NCBI GenBank assembly: GCA_963837325.1
Contig: CAWIMV010000002.1
Coordinates: 682,001-746,000, forward strand
Direction: 5' to 3'
DNA length: 64,000 nucleotides
Source of the DNA: CAVQKZ01 sp963837325
Lineage (GTDB): Bacteria > Actinomycetota > Actinomycetes > Mycobacteriales > Jatrophihabitantaceae
Translations under genes and position numbers: made by a program
Shown: positions 9,334 to 18,298 of the stretch, piece by piece
Position numbering within the stretch: the stretch's first letter is position 1
Layout of the letters: each line of letters begins with the position of its first letter
Notes under the pieces: model-generated
What the model was told of the DNA's origin: nothing
Seen by the model: only the letters and a program-made list of their open reading frames with translations
Database searches by the model: none

Positions 9334-10713
9334 TCAGACGGGGACCACCGGCATCGCACCGATTGCCTCTTCGATCGCCGCGTCGTCAAGCGCCTGGTCC
9401 TGCATCGCGCCGGACAGGTAGGCGTCATAGGCCGGCAGATCCAGGTGCCCGTGCCCGCACAGCGCGGTCAAGATCACCTTGGCCTCGCCGGACTCCTTGC
9501 AGCGCAGCGCCTCCTCGATGGCACCCGCGATCGCGTGCGTCGGTTCCGGCGCGGGCACGATGCCCTCCGTCCGCGCGAACTGCACGCCAGCAGCGAAGCA
9601 TTCACGCTGCGGCTTGGCCACCGCCTCGAGCAGGCCCTCCTCCTTCAGGTGGCTGATCAGCGGGCTCATCCCGTGATAGCGCAGGCCACCGGCGTGGATG
9701 GGATCGGGGATGAAGTCGTGGCCCAGCGTGTGCATCTTCATCAGCGGCGTCATGCCCGCGGTGTCGCCGAAGTCGTAGGCGTACACGCCGCGCGTGAGCG
9801 ACGGACACGCGGCCGGCTCCACCGCCCGCAGCACCGGCGCCATCCGGCCGGCCAGCTTCTCCCGCAGGAACGGGAACGCCAACCCGCCGAAGTTCGAGCC
9901 GCCGCCGGTGCAGCCGACGATGAGATCCGGCGTCTCGCCGACCTTGGCCAGCTGCAGCAGGGCTTCCTCGCCGATGACGGTCTGGTGCAGCAGGACGTGG
10001 TTGAGCACGCTGCCCAGCGCGTAGTTGGTGTCGGCGTTCTGGGCCGCCACCTCGACCGCCTCACTGATCGCGATGCCGAGCGAGCCGGTCGAGTCCGGGT
10101 GCTCTGCCAGGATGCGCCGCCCGGCTTCGGTGAGATCGGACGGCGACGGGTGGATCGTGCCGCCGAAGGTCTCGATCATGTAGCGGCGATAGGGCTTCTG
10201 GTCGTAGGACGCGCGCACCTGCCAGACCTCGCAGGCCAGCCCGAACTGAGCGCACGCGAACGCCAACGCCGTGCCCCACTGCCCGGCGCCGGTCTCGGTC
10301 GTCAGTCGCCGGATGCCGGCCTGGGCGTTGTAGTACGCCTGGGGCACCGCGGTGTTCGGCTTGTGCGAGCCGGCGGGGGAGACGCCCTCGTACTTGTAGT
10401 AGATCCGCGCCGGCGTATCGAGCGCCTTCTCGAGGCGGTGCGCGCGGTACAACGGCGACGGCCGCCACAGCCGGTAGACGTCGAGGACGGCGCCGGGGAT
10501 GTCGACGTGGCGGTCAGGCGTGACCTCTTGGGCGATGAGGTCCATCGGGAACAGCGGCGCCAAATCGTCCGGTCCGACCGGCTCCAGGGTGCCCGGATGC
10601 AGGACGGGCGGCGGCGGGGACGGCAGGTCGGCGATCACGTTGTACCACTGCGTGGGCTGTTCGTCCTCGCCCAGGATGATCTTGGTCAGCTTCGGGTCGG
10701 TGGAGGTCGTCAT
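9334..10713 (-). CDS. TrpB2-type tryptophan synthase beta-like PLP enzyme
   Basis: PLP-dependent beta-replacement enzyme of the TrpB2/TIGR01415 group, 459 aa, longer than the canonical 400-aa TrpB1. The Schiff-base lysine lies in GSHKPNTAVPQAYYN, the phosphate-binding glycine loop in VGCTGGGSNFGGLAFPF, and the C-terminal TALCGHGHLDLPAYDAYL is typical of this group. TrpB2 enzymes make tryptophan from serine and indole, or act as salvage or serine-deaminating enzymes, without a cognate TrpA. No trpA or other trp gene is nearby, which fits a stand-alone role. ATG start at 10713; divergent from purA with 83 bp between. Confidence 0.9.
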   Translation of the reverse strand: MTTSTDPKLTKIILGEDEQPTQWYNVIADLPSPPPPVLHPGTLEPVGPDDLAPLFPMDLIAQEVTPDRHVDIPGAVLDVYRLWRPSPLYRAHRLEKALDTPARIYYKYEGVSPAGSHKPNTAVPQAYYNAQAGIRRLTTETGAGQWGTALAFACAQFGLACEVWQVRASYDQKPYRRYMIETFGGTIHPSPSDLTEAGRRILAEHPDSTGSLGIAISEAVEVAAQNADTNYALGSVLNHVLLHQTVIGEEALLQLAKVGETPDLIVGCTGGGSNFGGLAFPFLREKLAGRMAPVLRAVEPAACPSLTRGVYAYDFGDTAGMTPLMKMHTLGHDFIPDPIHAGGLRYHGMSPLISHLKEEGLLEAVAKPQRECFAAGVQFARTEGIVPAPEPTHAIAGAIEEALRCKESGEAKVILTALCGHGHLDLPAYDAYLSGAMQDQALDDAAIEEAIGAMPVVPV

Positions 10714-10796
10714 GCGCCCACTATGACCGCGGCGCGTCGCCGACGAAAGGGGTTCGATTACCCTTCTCGGGGCCCGTCAACCGTTAGAGGTGTGCC

Positions 10797-12083
10797 ATGC
10801 CCGCGATCGTTCTCGTCGGCGCCCAATGGGGCGACGAAGGCAAGGGCAAGGCGACTGACCTGCTCGGCAGTCGCGTCGATGCCGTCGTCAAGTTCAACGG
10901 CGGCAACAATGCTGGACACACGATCGTCATCGGCGCCGAGAAGTACGCCCTGCATCTGCTGCCCTCGGGCATCCTGACGCCGGGCTGCCGGCCGGTCATC
11001 GGCAACGGCGTCGTGGTCGACCTGGGCGTGCTGTTCGAGGAGATCGACGCGCTCGAGGCCCGGGGGGTGGACACATCGGGACTGGTCGTCAGCGGCTCGG
11101 CCCACGTCATCACCTCGTACAACCGCACGCTCGACAAGGTCACCGAGCGGTTCCTCGGCAGCAGCCGGATCGGCACCACCGGCCGCGGCATCGGGCCGAC
11201 CTACGCCGACAAGATGGCCCGTATCGGCATCCGCGTGCAGGACCTCTTCGACGAGGACGCGCTGCGGGCCAAGGTCAGCGGCGCGCTGAACCTGAAGAAC
11301 CAGATTCTGGTGAAGATCTACAACCGCAAGGCCGTCGAGGTCGACACGGTCGTCGACGAACTGCTCAGCTACGTCCAGCGGCTGCGCCCGATGGTCGCCG
11401 ACACCTCGCTGTTGCTCGACCAGATGCTCAGCGACGGCAAGACGGTGGTGCTCGAAGCTGGGCAGGCCACGCTGCTCGATGTCGACCACGGCACCTACCC
11501 GTTCGTCACGTCGTCGAACGCGACGGCCGGCGGCGCCTGCACCGGCAGCGGCATTCCCCCTACCCGCATCAGCCGGGTGATCGCCGTCGTCAAGGCCTAC
11601 ACCACCCGGGTCGGTGAGGGCCCGTTCCCGACCGAACTGCTCGACGAGGCCGGTGACGCGCTGCGCACCGCGGGGGCCGAGTTCGGGACGACCACGGGCC
11701 GGCCGAGGCGGTGCGGCTGGTTCGACGCCGTGATCGCGCGCTATGCGGCCCGGATCAACGGCGTTACCGACTTCGTGCTGACCAAGCTCGACGTACTGAC
11801 CGGACTGGACGAAGTGCCGGTGTGCGTGGCCTACGACGTCGACGGCGTGCGGCACGAGGAGCTGCCGATGAACCAGGTCGACTTCGCGAAGGCGGTGCCG
11901 ATCTACGAAACGTTCCCCGGCTGGCAGGAGGACATCGCCAAGGCCCGCACGCTCGACGAACTGCCCCGCAACGCCCGCGACTACGTCGCTGCACTGGAGA
12001 AGATGATCGGGGCCCCGATCTCGGCCGTCGGTGTCGGCCCCGGCCGCGACGAGACGATCGCCGTCCGCGACTTGCTCGATTAA
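10797..12083 (+). CDS. purA: Adenylosuccinate synthetase
   Basis: Catalyses the GTP-dependent condensation of IMP and aspartate, the first step from IMP to AMP. The 428-aa protein starts MPAIVLVGAQWGDEGKGKAT with the GTP-binding P-loop and catalytic aspartate. It also shows NGGNNAGHTIV, STGRGIGP-like TTGRGIGPTYADK, the arginine-bearing VGEGPFPTEL and the base-specificity loop TKLDVLTGLDEVPVC. It is full length. purD and purB lie downstream on the same strand, separated by membrane proteins. The 155-bp downstream spacer is highly structured. Confidence 0.97.
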   Translation: MPAIVLVGAQWGDEGKGKATDLLGSRVDAVVKFNGGNNAGHTIVIGAEKYALHLLPSGILTPGCRPVIGNGVVVDLGVLFEEIDALEARGVDTSGLVVSGSAHVITSYNRTLDKVTERFLGSSRIGTTGRGIGPTYADKMARIGIRVQDLFDEDALRAKVSGALNLKNQILVKIYNRKAVEVDTVVDELLSYVQRLRPMVADTSLLLDQMLSDGKTVVLEAGQATLLDVDHGTYPFVTSSNATAGGACTGSGIPPTRISRVIAVVKAYTTRVGEGPFPTELLDEAGDALRTAGAEFGTTTGRPRRCGWFDAVIARYAARINGVTDFVLTKLDVLTGLDEVPVCVAYDVDGVRHEELPMNQVDFAKAVPIYETFPGWQEDIAKARTLDELPRNARDYVAALEKMIGAPISAVGVGPGRDETIAVRDLLD

Positions 12084-12238
12084 CTCTGATTGGGCATCGA
12101 TGGCCTCGCCCACCGCTCGCTCGCGCTCGGGTGGACTCGCCATCGATAAGCGGCTCCGCCGCTGCAATCAGCTCTTCGCGCGAGCGCTCATCGCCCGCGC
12201 GTTGCGTAATCGAGATCAGAGGGTTGCACAATCGGGTG
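12084..12238. other. Structured intergenic region after purA
   Basis: It contains ATCGATGGC (about 12096-12104) and its complement GCCATCGAT (about 12141-12149) enclosing a CGCTCGCTCGCGCTCGGG loop, then GCGGCTCCGCCGC and CGCGCGAGCG/CGCCCGCGCG. It ends with the word GTTGCACAATCGGG, which matches one arm of the REP-like palindromes. No ORF or tRNA is visible. Terminator plus repeat remnant is the simplest reading. Confidence 0.5.
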
Positions 12239-13663
12239 ATGTCACGGGCGATGTCACGGGTGATCGCGGCTGCCGCGCTGGTCGCAACGGCGGCGCTGTC
12301 CGTTGCCGCGTGCACGAGCAGCAAGTCGACGTCGCCGCCGGTCACCTCGCCGCACACCGCGGCGCCGACCTCGAGCCCGGCCCGCACCACGCCGGCCTCG
12401 CCCGACCCGGCCGCGGTGCCCGACTGGCCGACCTATCACGGCGACCCGGCTCGCACTGGCGTGTCGACGAGCATGCCTGCTGCAACCGGCGCCCCTCGAC
12501 TGCGCTCGTCGCTCAAGCTGGACGGGCAGGTGTACGCGTCGCCCATCGTCGCTGGCGGCCGCACGATCGTGGCCACCGAGAACGACACTGTCTACGCCTT
12601 CGACCACGCCGGCAAGCAGATCTGGCGCAAGCACTTGGGCTCGCCGTCACCGGCGAACGAGCGCCCCTGCGGCAACATCGACCCCCTTGGCATCACCGGC
12701 ACGCCGGTGTTCGACCGGGCCAGCGGGCTGGTGTTCGTCGCGGCCGAGTACGGCGGCCCACCACGGCACGAGTTGGTGGCCCTGGCCCTCGCCGACGGAG
12801 CGGTGCGGTGGCGCAAGAGCCTCGACCTGCCCGGGGTCGAGACGGCGGCCATGCAGGAGCGCGGCGCGCTCACCGTCACCGGCGGCCGGGTGTGGGTGCC
12901 CTTCGGCGGGCTGGCGGGCGACTGCGGCGGCTACAAGGGCCGCGTCATCGGCATGGCGCTGGACGGCTCGGGGGCGCCGGTGGCCTACACCGTGCCGACG
13001 ACCCGGGAGGCTGGTATCTGGACGCCGCCCGGACCGAGCGTCGACGCCCGCGGCCACTTGTTCGTCTCGGTCGGCAACGGCGAGTCCGGCCAAGGCGATC
13101 CGTACGACCACAGCGACTCGGTGCTCGATCTCGATACCAACGCGCGGCTGGCCGACTCCTACTCGCCCCGCAGCTGGGCAACCGACAACGAGGGCGACCT
13201 CGATTTGGGCTCCCAGGGCCCGGCGCTCGTCGGCCCGTGGGTTTTCATCGCCGGCAAGTCCGGCACCGCGTACGTCCTGCGTCACGGCGCCCTCGGCAGG
13301 ATCGGCGGTGAGGTCAGCCAGGGCAACGTCTGCCGATCCTTCGGGGGCACGGCCGTCGTCGGCGACATCGTCTACGTCCCGTGCACCGACGGAGTGCGGG
13401 CCATCCGCATCGACGGCAGCGGCCGGATGCACACGCTGTGGCACGCGGGCGCATCGGTCACCGGGTCGCCCGTAGTCGGCGGCGGCCGGGTTTGGACGCT
13501 CGACACCGACGCCGGCGTGCTGCACGCACTCGACCCGCGCACCGGTCGGTCCGTGGGCCGGGTCGGCGTCGGCTCCGTGACCCGCTTCGCCACGCCCGCG
13601 CTGTCCGGCAACCGCGTGCTGATCCCCACCCGGGCGGGCCTGGCCACAGTGACGACGTCGTAG
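12239..13663 (+). CDS. Secreted PQQ-type beta-propeller lipoprotein
   Basis: A 474-aa protein with a lipoprotein signal (MSRVIAAAALVATAALSVAA then Cys, lipobox SVAAC), a Ser/Thr/Pro-rich linker, and repeated beta-propeller blades (DWPTYHGDPARTGV; LKLDGQVYASPIVAGGRTIV; DNTVYAFD-like ENDTVYAFDHAGKQIWRKHL; GRSVGRVGVGSVTRFATPAL). This is the PQQ/WD-like eight-bladed fold. The Trp-docking motifs of each blade are visible, but PQQ-binding residues are not, so it is more likely an extracytoplasmic scaffold or sensor than a dehydrogenase. ATG at 12239 is chosen; a second in-frame ATG lies 12 nt downstream. It sits between purA and purD. Confidence 0.82.
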   Translation: MSRAMSRVIAAAALVATAALSVAACTSSKSTSPPVTSPHTAAPTSSPARTTPASPDPAAVPDWPTYHGDPARTGVSTSMPAATGAPRLRSSLKLDGQVYASPIVAGGRTIVATENDTVYAFDHAGKQIWRKHLGSPSPANERPCGNIDPLGITGTPVFDRASGLVFVAAEYGGPPRHELVALALADGAVRWRKSLDLPGVETAAMQERGALTVTGGRVWVPFGGLAGDCGGYKGRVIGMALDGSGAPVAYTVPTTREAGIWTPPGPSVDARGHLFVSVGNGESGQGDPYDHSDSVLDLDTNARLADSYSPRSWATDNEGDLDLGSQGPALVGPWVFIAGKSGTAYVLRHGALGRIGGEVSQGNVCRSFGGTAVVGDIVYVPCTDGVRAIRIDGSGRMHTLWHAGASVTGSPVVGGGRVWTLDTDAGVLHALDPRTGRSVGRVGVGSVTRFATPALSGNRVLIPTRAGLATVTTS

Positions 13664-13712
13664 CCGCAGCAGCACAGGTTGGGGAGCGACAGCGCCGGTA
13701 GGCTCGGCGCTC

Positions 13713-14954
13713 GTGCGCGTCCTCGTCGTCGGCTCCGGTGGCCGCGAACATGCGCTGTGCCTGGCCTTGGCCGCCGACCCGTCGGTAACGGCGCTGGTTT
13801 GCGCGCCCGGCAACGCCGGCACCGCGGCCGTGGCCGAGCAGCGCGGCCTGGCCGTTGAGGACGGCGCCGCCGTCGCCGGACTGGCCAGGGACATCGACGC
13901 CGACCTGGTCGTCATCGGGCCGGAGGCGCCGCTCGTCGCCGGCGTGGCCGACACCGTGCGCGCGGCCGGTATCGCCTGCTTCGGCCCGTCGCGCGCCGCC
14001 GCCCAGCTCGAAGGCAGCAAGGCGTTCGCCAAGGCGGTGATGCAATCGGCCGGGGTACCCACCGCGGCTGCCCGGTTGTGCGTCGACGCTGACCAAGCCG
14101 GCGCCGCGTTGGACGAATTCGGCCCGCCGTATGTGGTGAAGGACGACGGTCTGGCCGCCGGCAAGGGCGTGGTCGTGACGGCCGACCGGGCTGAGGCGCT
14201 GGCCCACGCCGCGGCCTGCGGACGGGTCGTCATCGAGGAGTACCTCGACGGGCCCGAAGTCTCACTGTTCTGCCTGACCGACGGCAAGAGCGTGGTCCCG
14301 CTCGTGCCGGCGCAGGACTTCAAGCGCATCGGCGACCGCGACACCGGCCCCAACACCGGCGGCATGGGCGCCTACGCCCCACTGCCATGGCTGCCCGCCG
14401 GCTTCACCGAGGAGGTCGTGCGCACCGTCGCCCGGCCGACCGTCGACGAATTGGCCCGCCGGGGGACCCCGTTCGCCGGCCTGCTCTACGTCGGGCTGGC
14501 CCTCACCAATCGCGGGGTGCGCGTGGTCGAGTTCAACGCCCGCTTCGGTGACCCCGAGACCCAGGTCGTGCTCGCGCTGCTCGAGACCCCGCTGGGCGCC
14601 TTGCTGCAGGCCACGGCCACGGGCACGCTGGCCGCCCACCCACCGCTGCACTGGCGCGAAGGAGCCGCCGTCACCGTCGTCGTCGCGGCCCCGAACTACC
14701 CCGGGACGCCTCGGCTGGGCGACGTCATCACCGGCGCCGACCTGCCTGGCGTCATCCACGCCGGCACCCGTCGCCGCGACGACGGCGCGATCGTCACGTC
14801 TGGCGGGCGGGTGCTGTCCGCGACGGGCCTCGGCGGCACCCTGGCCGAAGCCCGCGAGCAGGCCTACGCGCTGGTCGACAAGATCGCGGTGCCGGACGGC
14901 CAGGTCCGCCGGGACATCGCGCTGCGGGCGGCGCGGGGGGAGGTCATCGCGTGA
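13713..14954 (+). CDS. purD: Phosphoribosylamine-glycine ligase
   Basis: ATP-grasp enzyme making GAR from phosphoribosylamine, glycine and ATP, the second step of purine synthesis. The 413-aa protein begins with GTG (VRVLVVGSGGREHAL), the GAR synthetase N-domain. The ATP-grasp core includes VKDDGLAAGKGVVV, FKRIGDRDTGPNTGGMGAY and VVEFNARFGDPETQVVL; the last is the family signature. Full length. It is part of the loosely spaced pur cluster with purA upstream and purB downstream. Confidence 0.97.
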   Translation: MRVLVVGSGGREHALCLALAADPSVTALVCAPGNAGTAAVAEQRGLAVEDGAAVAGLARDIDADLVVIGPEAPLVAGVADTVRAAGIACFGPSRAAAQLEGSKAFAKAVMQSAGVPTAAARLCVDADQAGAALDEFGPPYVVKDDGLAAGKGVVVTADRAEALAHAAACGRVVIEEYLDGPEVSLFCLTDGKSVVPLVPAQDFKRIGDRDTGPNTGGMGAYAPLPWLPAGFTEEVVRTVARPTVDELARRGTPFAGLLYVGLALTNRGVRVVEFNARFGDPETQVVLALLETPLGALLQATATGTLAAHPPLHWREGAAVTVVVAAPNYPGTPRLGDVITGADLPGVIHAGTRRRDDGAIVTSGGRVLSATGLGGTLAEAREQAYALVDKIAVPDGQVRRDIALRAARGEVIA

Positions 14955-14993
14955 GAGGTTGCCGCCGCCGGTTTCGCGGGTGACCGTGAACGC

Positions 14994-15638
14994 ATGACCG
15001 GCGACGAGATCCTGGCCGAGCCGGACCGCCCGGCTTGGCTTGGCACGCCACGCCGTCGCCGAGTCGCCGCCGCCCTGGTCGTTGCGCTGGCGGCCGCGCT
15101 CGTGAGTATCAAGCTCGCGTCCGCACCCACGAGCAACCGTGACGCCAGCCGAGTGCCGGCGACGACCCCGCCGGCATCGGCGCGGGTCGGGCCGAGCCCG
15201 GTCGACGTGACGCCCGGGCGGCAGAACTTCGCCGTACGCGACCCGGCCCACTGCCCCGACACGATCACCTGCCGCGCCGTGGCCTCGGTCCCCAACGACG
15301 TCCTGACCGCGATCCGCGAGTACGTGCCCAACGCCACGATTCGCAGCCAGACCAGCGTCGTGCAGCAGCATCCGAGGCGGCTGTACTTCAGGCAGGCCAA
15401 CGCCAGCGCGAAGGACGTCGAACTCATCGTGCTGGTGGCACAGGCCGCCCGCGATCCGAACCCGCCGACCGAGGAATCGGCCAATCCGCCGGGCCAGGTC
15501 GTCCGCTACGTACGAAACCGCACGTCCGACGGTTACGTCGTCCAGGTGCAATTCATCGGGCCCGCGGCCGGCTCGAGCCCTGGGCTGGCCGAGATCCGCG
15601 CGCTCGCCGTTGATCCGCGCCTGCGCGCGCTGGACTGA
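14994..15638 (+). CDS. Single-pass membrane protein, unknown
   Basis: A 214-aa protein. A basic cytosolic head (GTPRRRRVAAA) precedes one hydrophobic helix at about residues 26-44. The extracytoplasmic domain that follows contains a CPDTITCRA cysteine pair, suggesting a disulphide. I recognise no domain. It lies 39 bp after purD and 12 bp before purB, so it is probably co-transcribed with them, and it belongs to a series of anchored envelope proteins scattered through this pur region. Confidence 0.7.
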   Translation: MTGDEILAEPDRPAWLGTPRRRRVAAALVVALAAALVSIKLASAPTSNRDASRVPATTPPASARVGPSPVDVTPGRQNFAVRDPAHCPDTITCRAVASVPNDVLTAIREYVPNATIRSQTSVVQQHPRRLYFRQANASAKDVELIVLVAQAARDPNPPTEESANPPGQVVRYVRNRTSDGYVVQVQFIGPAAGSSPGLAEIRALAVDPRLRALD

Positions 15639-15650
15639 GACAATGGTGCG

Positions 15651-17090
15651 GTGAAGCCAGCCATCCCCAACGTCCTCGCCGGGCGCTATGCCTCGACGCC
15701 GATGACCACGATCTGGTCGCCGGCGCACAAGGTCGTGCTCGAGCGCCGGCTCTGGCTGGCCGTGCTGCAGGCCCAGGCCAAGCTCGGCATCGACGTGCCT
15801 GACGGTGCGATCGAGGCCTACCAGGCCGTGGTCGAGCGCGGCACCGACGCAGTCGACCTCGAGTCGATCGCCGCCCGCGAGCGGATCACCCGGCACGACG
15901 TGAAAGCCCGCATCGAGGAATTCGCGGCCCTCGCCGGTCACGAGCAGATCCACAAGGGCATGACCAGCCGCGACCTCACCGAGAACGTCGAGCAGTTGCA
16001 GATCCGGTCGTCGCTGGTGTTGATCCGGACGAAGACCGTCGCCGTGCTCGCCCGGCTGGCCCGTCGGGCCGCGGAGTACGACACGCTCGTCCTGACCGGC
16101 CGCTCGCACAACGTCGCCGCGCAGGCCACCACTCTCGGCAAGCGATTCGCGTCCACGGCCGACGAACTACTCGTGGCCCTCGGCCGACTCGACAACCTGC
16201 TCGAGCGCTACCCGCTGCGCGGCATCAAGGGACCGGTTGGCACGGCGCAGGACATGCTCGACCTACTCGACGGAGATGCCGCGAAGCTGGCCGACCTCGA
16301 GGCGCAGGTGGCGGAGCACCTCGGGTTCGCGCACACCCTGACCAGCGTCGGCCAGGTCTACCCGCGCTCGCTGGACTTCGAGGTGGTCACGGCGCTCGTG
16401 CAGCTGGCGGCCGCGCCGTCGTCGCTGGCCACGACGATCCGGCTGATGGCCGGCAACGAGCTCGTCACCGAGGGGTTCCAGCCCGGCCAGGTGGGCTCGT
16501 CGGCCATGCCGCACAAGATGAACAGCCGCTCAGCCGAGCGCGTCAACGGCTTCACCGTCCTGCTCAGGGGCTACGCCGCGATGACGGCAGAGCTGGCCGG
16601 CGCCCAGTGGAACGAGGGTGACGTCTCGTGCTCGGTGGTGCGCCGGGTCGCGCTGCCGGACGCGTTCTTCGCGCTGGACGGACTGCTCGAGACGACGCTG
16701 ACGATCCTGGACGAGTTCGGGGCCTTCCCGGCCGTGATCGAACGTGAACTGGACCGGTACCTGCCGTTCCTGGCGACGACGAAGGTGCTGATGGCCGCGG
16801 TGCGCGCCGGCGTCGGCCGCGAGACGGCCTATGCGGCCATCCGGGACAACGCGGTGGCGGTTGCCCTGGAGATGCGGGAGAAGGCGATCGAGCACAACGA
16901 CCTGTTCGCCCGGCTCGCCATCGACACCCGGCTGGGCTTGTCCGGCCCCGAGCTGGCCGGCCTGCTCGCCGAACCGCTGTCATTCACCGGCGCCGCCCAC
17001 GCCCAGGTCGCCGCAGTGGTCGAGAGCGTCGACGCCATCTTGGCCGCCGAACCGTCGGCCGCGCTGTACCAGCCGGAACCGATCCTCTAG
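15651..17090 (+). CDS. purB: Adenylosuccinate lyase
   Basis: Fumarase/aspartase-superfamily lyase acting twice in purine synthesis (SAICAR to AICAR; adenylosuccinate to AMP). The 479-aa protein has GMTSRDLTENVEQLQ, the histidine region TGRSHNVAAQATTLGKRF and the superfamily signature GSSAMPHKMNSRSAERV. GTG start at 15651, 12 nt after the preceding stop. It belongs to the longer (about 470 aa) actinobacterial PurB type. Downstream are two tandem membrane-anchored paralogues. Confidence 0.96.
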   Translation: MKPAIPNVLAGRYASTPMTTIWSPAHKVVLERRLWLAVLQAQAKLGIDVPDGAIEAYQAVVERGTDAVDLESIAARERITRHDVKARIEEFAALAGHEQIHKGMTSRDLTENVEQLQIRSSLVLIRTKTVAVLARLARRAAEYDTLVLTGRSHNVAAQATTLGKRFASTADELLVALGRLDNLLERYPLRGIKGPVGTAQDMLDLLDGDAAKLADLEAQVAEHLGFAHTLTSVGQVYPRSLDFEVVTALVQLAAAPSSLATTIRLMAGNELVTEGFQPGQVGSSAMPHKMNSRSAERVNGFTVLLRGYAAMTAELAGAQWNEGDVSCSVVRRVALPDAFFALDGLLETTLTILDEFGAFPAVIERELDRYLPFLATTKVLMAAVRAGVGRETAYAAIRDNAVAVALEMREKAIEHNDLFARLAIDTRLGLSGPELAGLLAEPLSFTGAAHAQVAAVVESVDAILAAEPSAALYQPEPIL

Positions 17091-17095
17091 CTCCC

Positions 17096-18220
17096 ATGGA
17101 CGACGTCGAGTTCCTCGGTCCGGCGGCGGACAGCGGCGACGACGACGTCCTCGATGTCGGTCCCAAGCGCAAGCTGCCGCGTTGGGCCGTCGGACTGGTC
17201 GCGGTGCTGATCGTTGCCGTTTCGGCCGGGCTCGTCACGCGGGCCCATCGCTCGCCCCACCATGCTGTCCAGCCCTCGTCTCAACGGGCTCTGCCCTCGG
17301 CGATCGCGGTCCCGGTCCCGGTCCCGCGCATCGCCGGCAACGGGCCGCTCGGTTCGGCGACCCTGGGCATCGCCGTAAACGCCGGGCAGTTGTACACGCT
17401 GGACCCGGCCGCGCTGAAGGCGTTTGACCTGGGCACGATGGCGCCGCTCGCCGCAATTCCGTTCGATCCGGTCTTGAGCTTTACCGACCGCTACTACCGA
17501 ATCCTGTACGACGCCGTCGAGACCTCGATCTGGGTGGTGCCGATCGGCGGCCGCTCTCCGGGCCAACTCTTGGAATTCGGCGCCTTCGATCTGCACCCGA
17601 TGCGCGGCATCCAGCTGCCGACGACCCTTGCCTCCGCCGCGGTGCTTGACGGTGCGGTCTACCTGGGTACGGGCGACCGCGGCCTGCTCCGGGTGGCGCG
17701 CGGCGCCCGGACGGTCTCGGCCGTGCTGCCTCTGGACGACGGTGTCGGCCCCATGGTGGCCGACCCGGATCGTCGTCGGGTGCTCTACCTCACGGACGGA
17801 TCTCCGACGCTGGTGCGGTCGTGGTCGCTGCGCGGCGGCCCTGGTCGATACGCGGGGCGGCTCGATGTCAGCAAGGCCGATCTGGTGGTCGTCAGCGGGT
17901 CGATCTGGGCCGCCGGGTTCGGGCCCAGCGGTGCGGCGCTCTCACGTCTTGATCCGGACAGCCTGCGGCCGGTCGACTCCGCCGACCGGCTGGTCGGCCG
18001 GCTCGGACCCGGGGCGGTTATCGCGGCGGGCGGCGACCGGAATTTCTTCGTGCGCAGCGGCACATCAGTCGAGGCGTTGTGGTGCGTCGACGGCCGTACG
18101 GGTGCGATCGACCAACTGTGGGACGGGCCGGCCGGTGCCGTGGCGGCCGGGCCGGGCCAAGTCTGGGTGGCCGACCCCGGGGGAGTCAGATCACTGGTGT
18201 TGCGCGGCTGCGTGGGCTGA
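17096..18220 (+). CDS. Membrane-anchored beta-propeller-like protein, paralogue 1
   Basis: A 374-aa type II membrane protein. The acidic cytosolic head DDVEFLGPAADSGDDDVLDV is followed by KRKLPRW, one helix at about residues 28-46, and an extracytoplasmic domain of repeated blade-like strands. The C-terminal half shares LGPGAVIAAGGDRNFFVR, LWCVDGRTGA and LVLRGCVG with the next gene. The two gene products align over the whole length. The ATG is 5 nt after the purB stop, so it is co-transcribed. Ligand and function are unknown; the repeated structure suggests binding rather than catalysis. Confidence 0.72.
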   Translation: MDDVEFLGPAADSGDDDVLDVGPKRKLPRWAVGLVAVLIVAVSAGLVTRAHRSPHHAVQPSSQRALPSAIAVPVPVPRIAGNGPLGSATLGIAVNAGQLYTLDPAALKAFDLGTMAPLAAIPFDPVLSFTDRYYRILYDAVETSIWVVPIGGRSPGQLLEFGAFDLHPMRGIQLPTTLASAAVLDGAVYLGTGDRGLLRVARGARTVSAVLPLDDGVGPMVADPDRRRVLYLTDGSPTLVRSWSLRGGPGRYAGRLDVSKADLVVVSGSIWAAGFGPSGAALSRLDPDSLRPVDSADRLVGRLGPGAVIAAGGDRNFFVRSGTSVEALWCVDGRTGAIDQLWDGPAGAVAAGPGQVWVADPGGVRSLVLRGCVG

Positions 18221-18298
18221 TTCCTGGCGCGGGGGCGCCCGGGCGGCGCATGATCGGGCTGGCAGGGAGCTGGGCACGCCGCTGGGAAAGGGGGCTCG

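Noticed and set aside
14262..16109. 615-codon open frame on the minus strand
   Set aside because: It is antisense to purD and purB, which have unmistakable motifs. The composition (Arg/Gly/Asp/His-rich) is that of a high-GC shadow frame.
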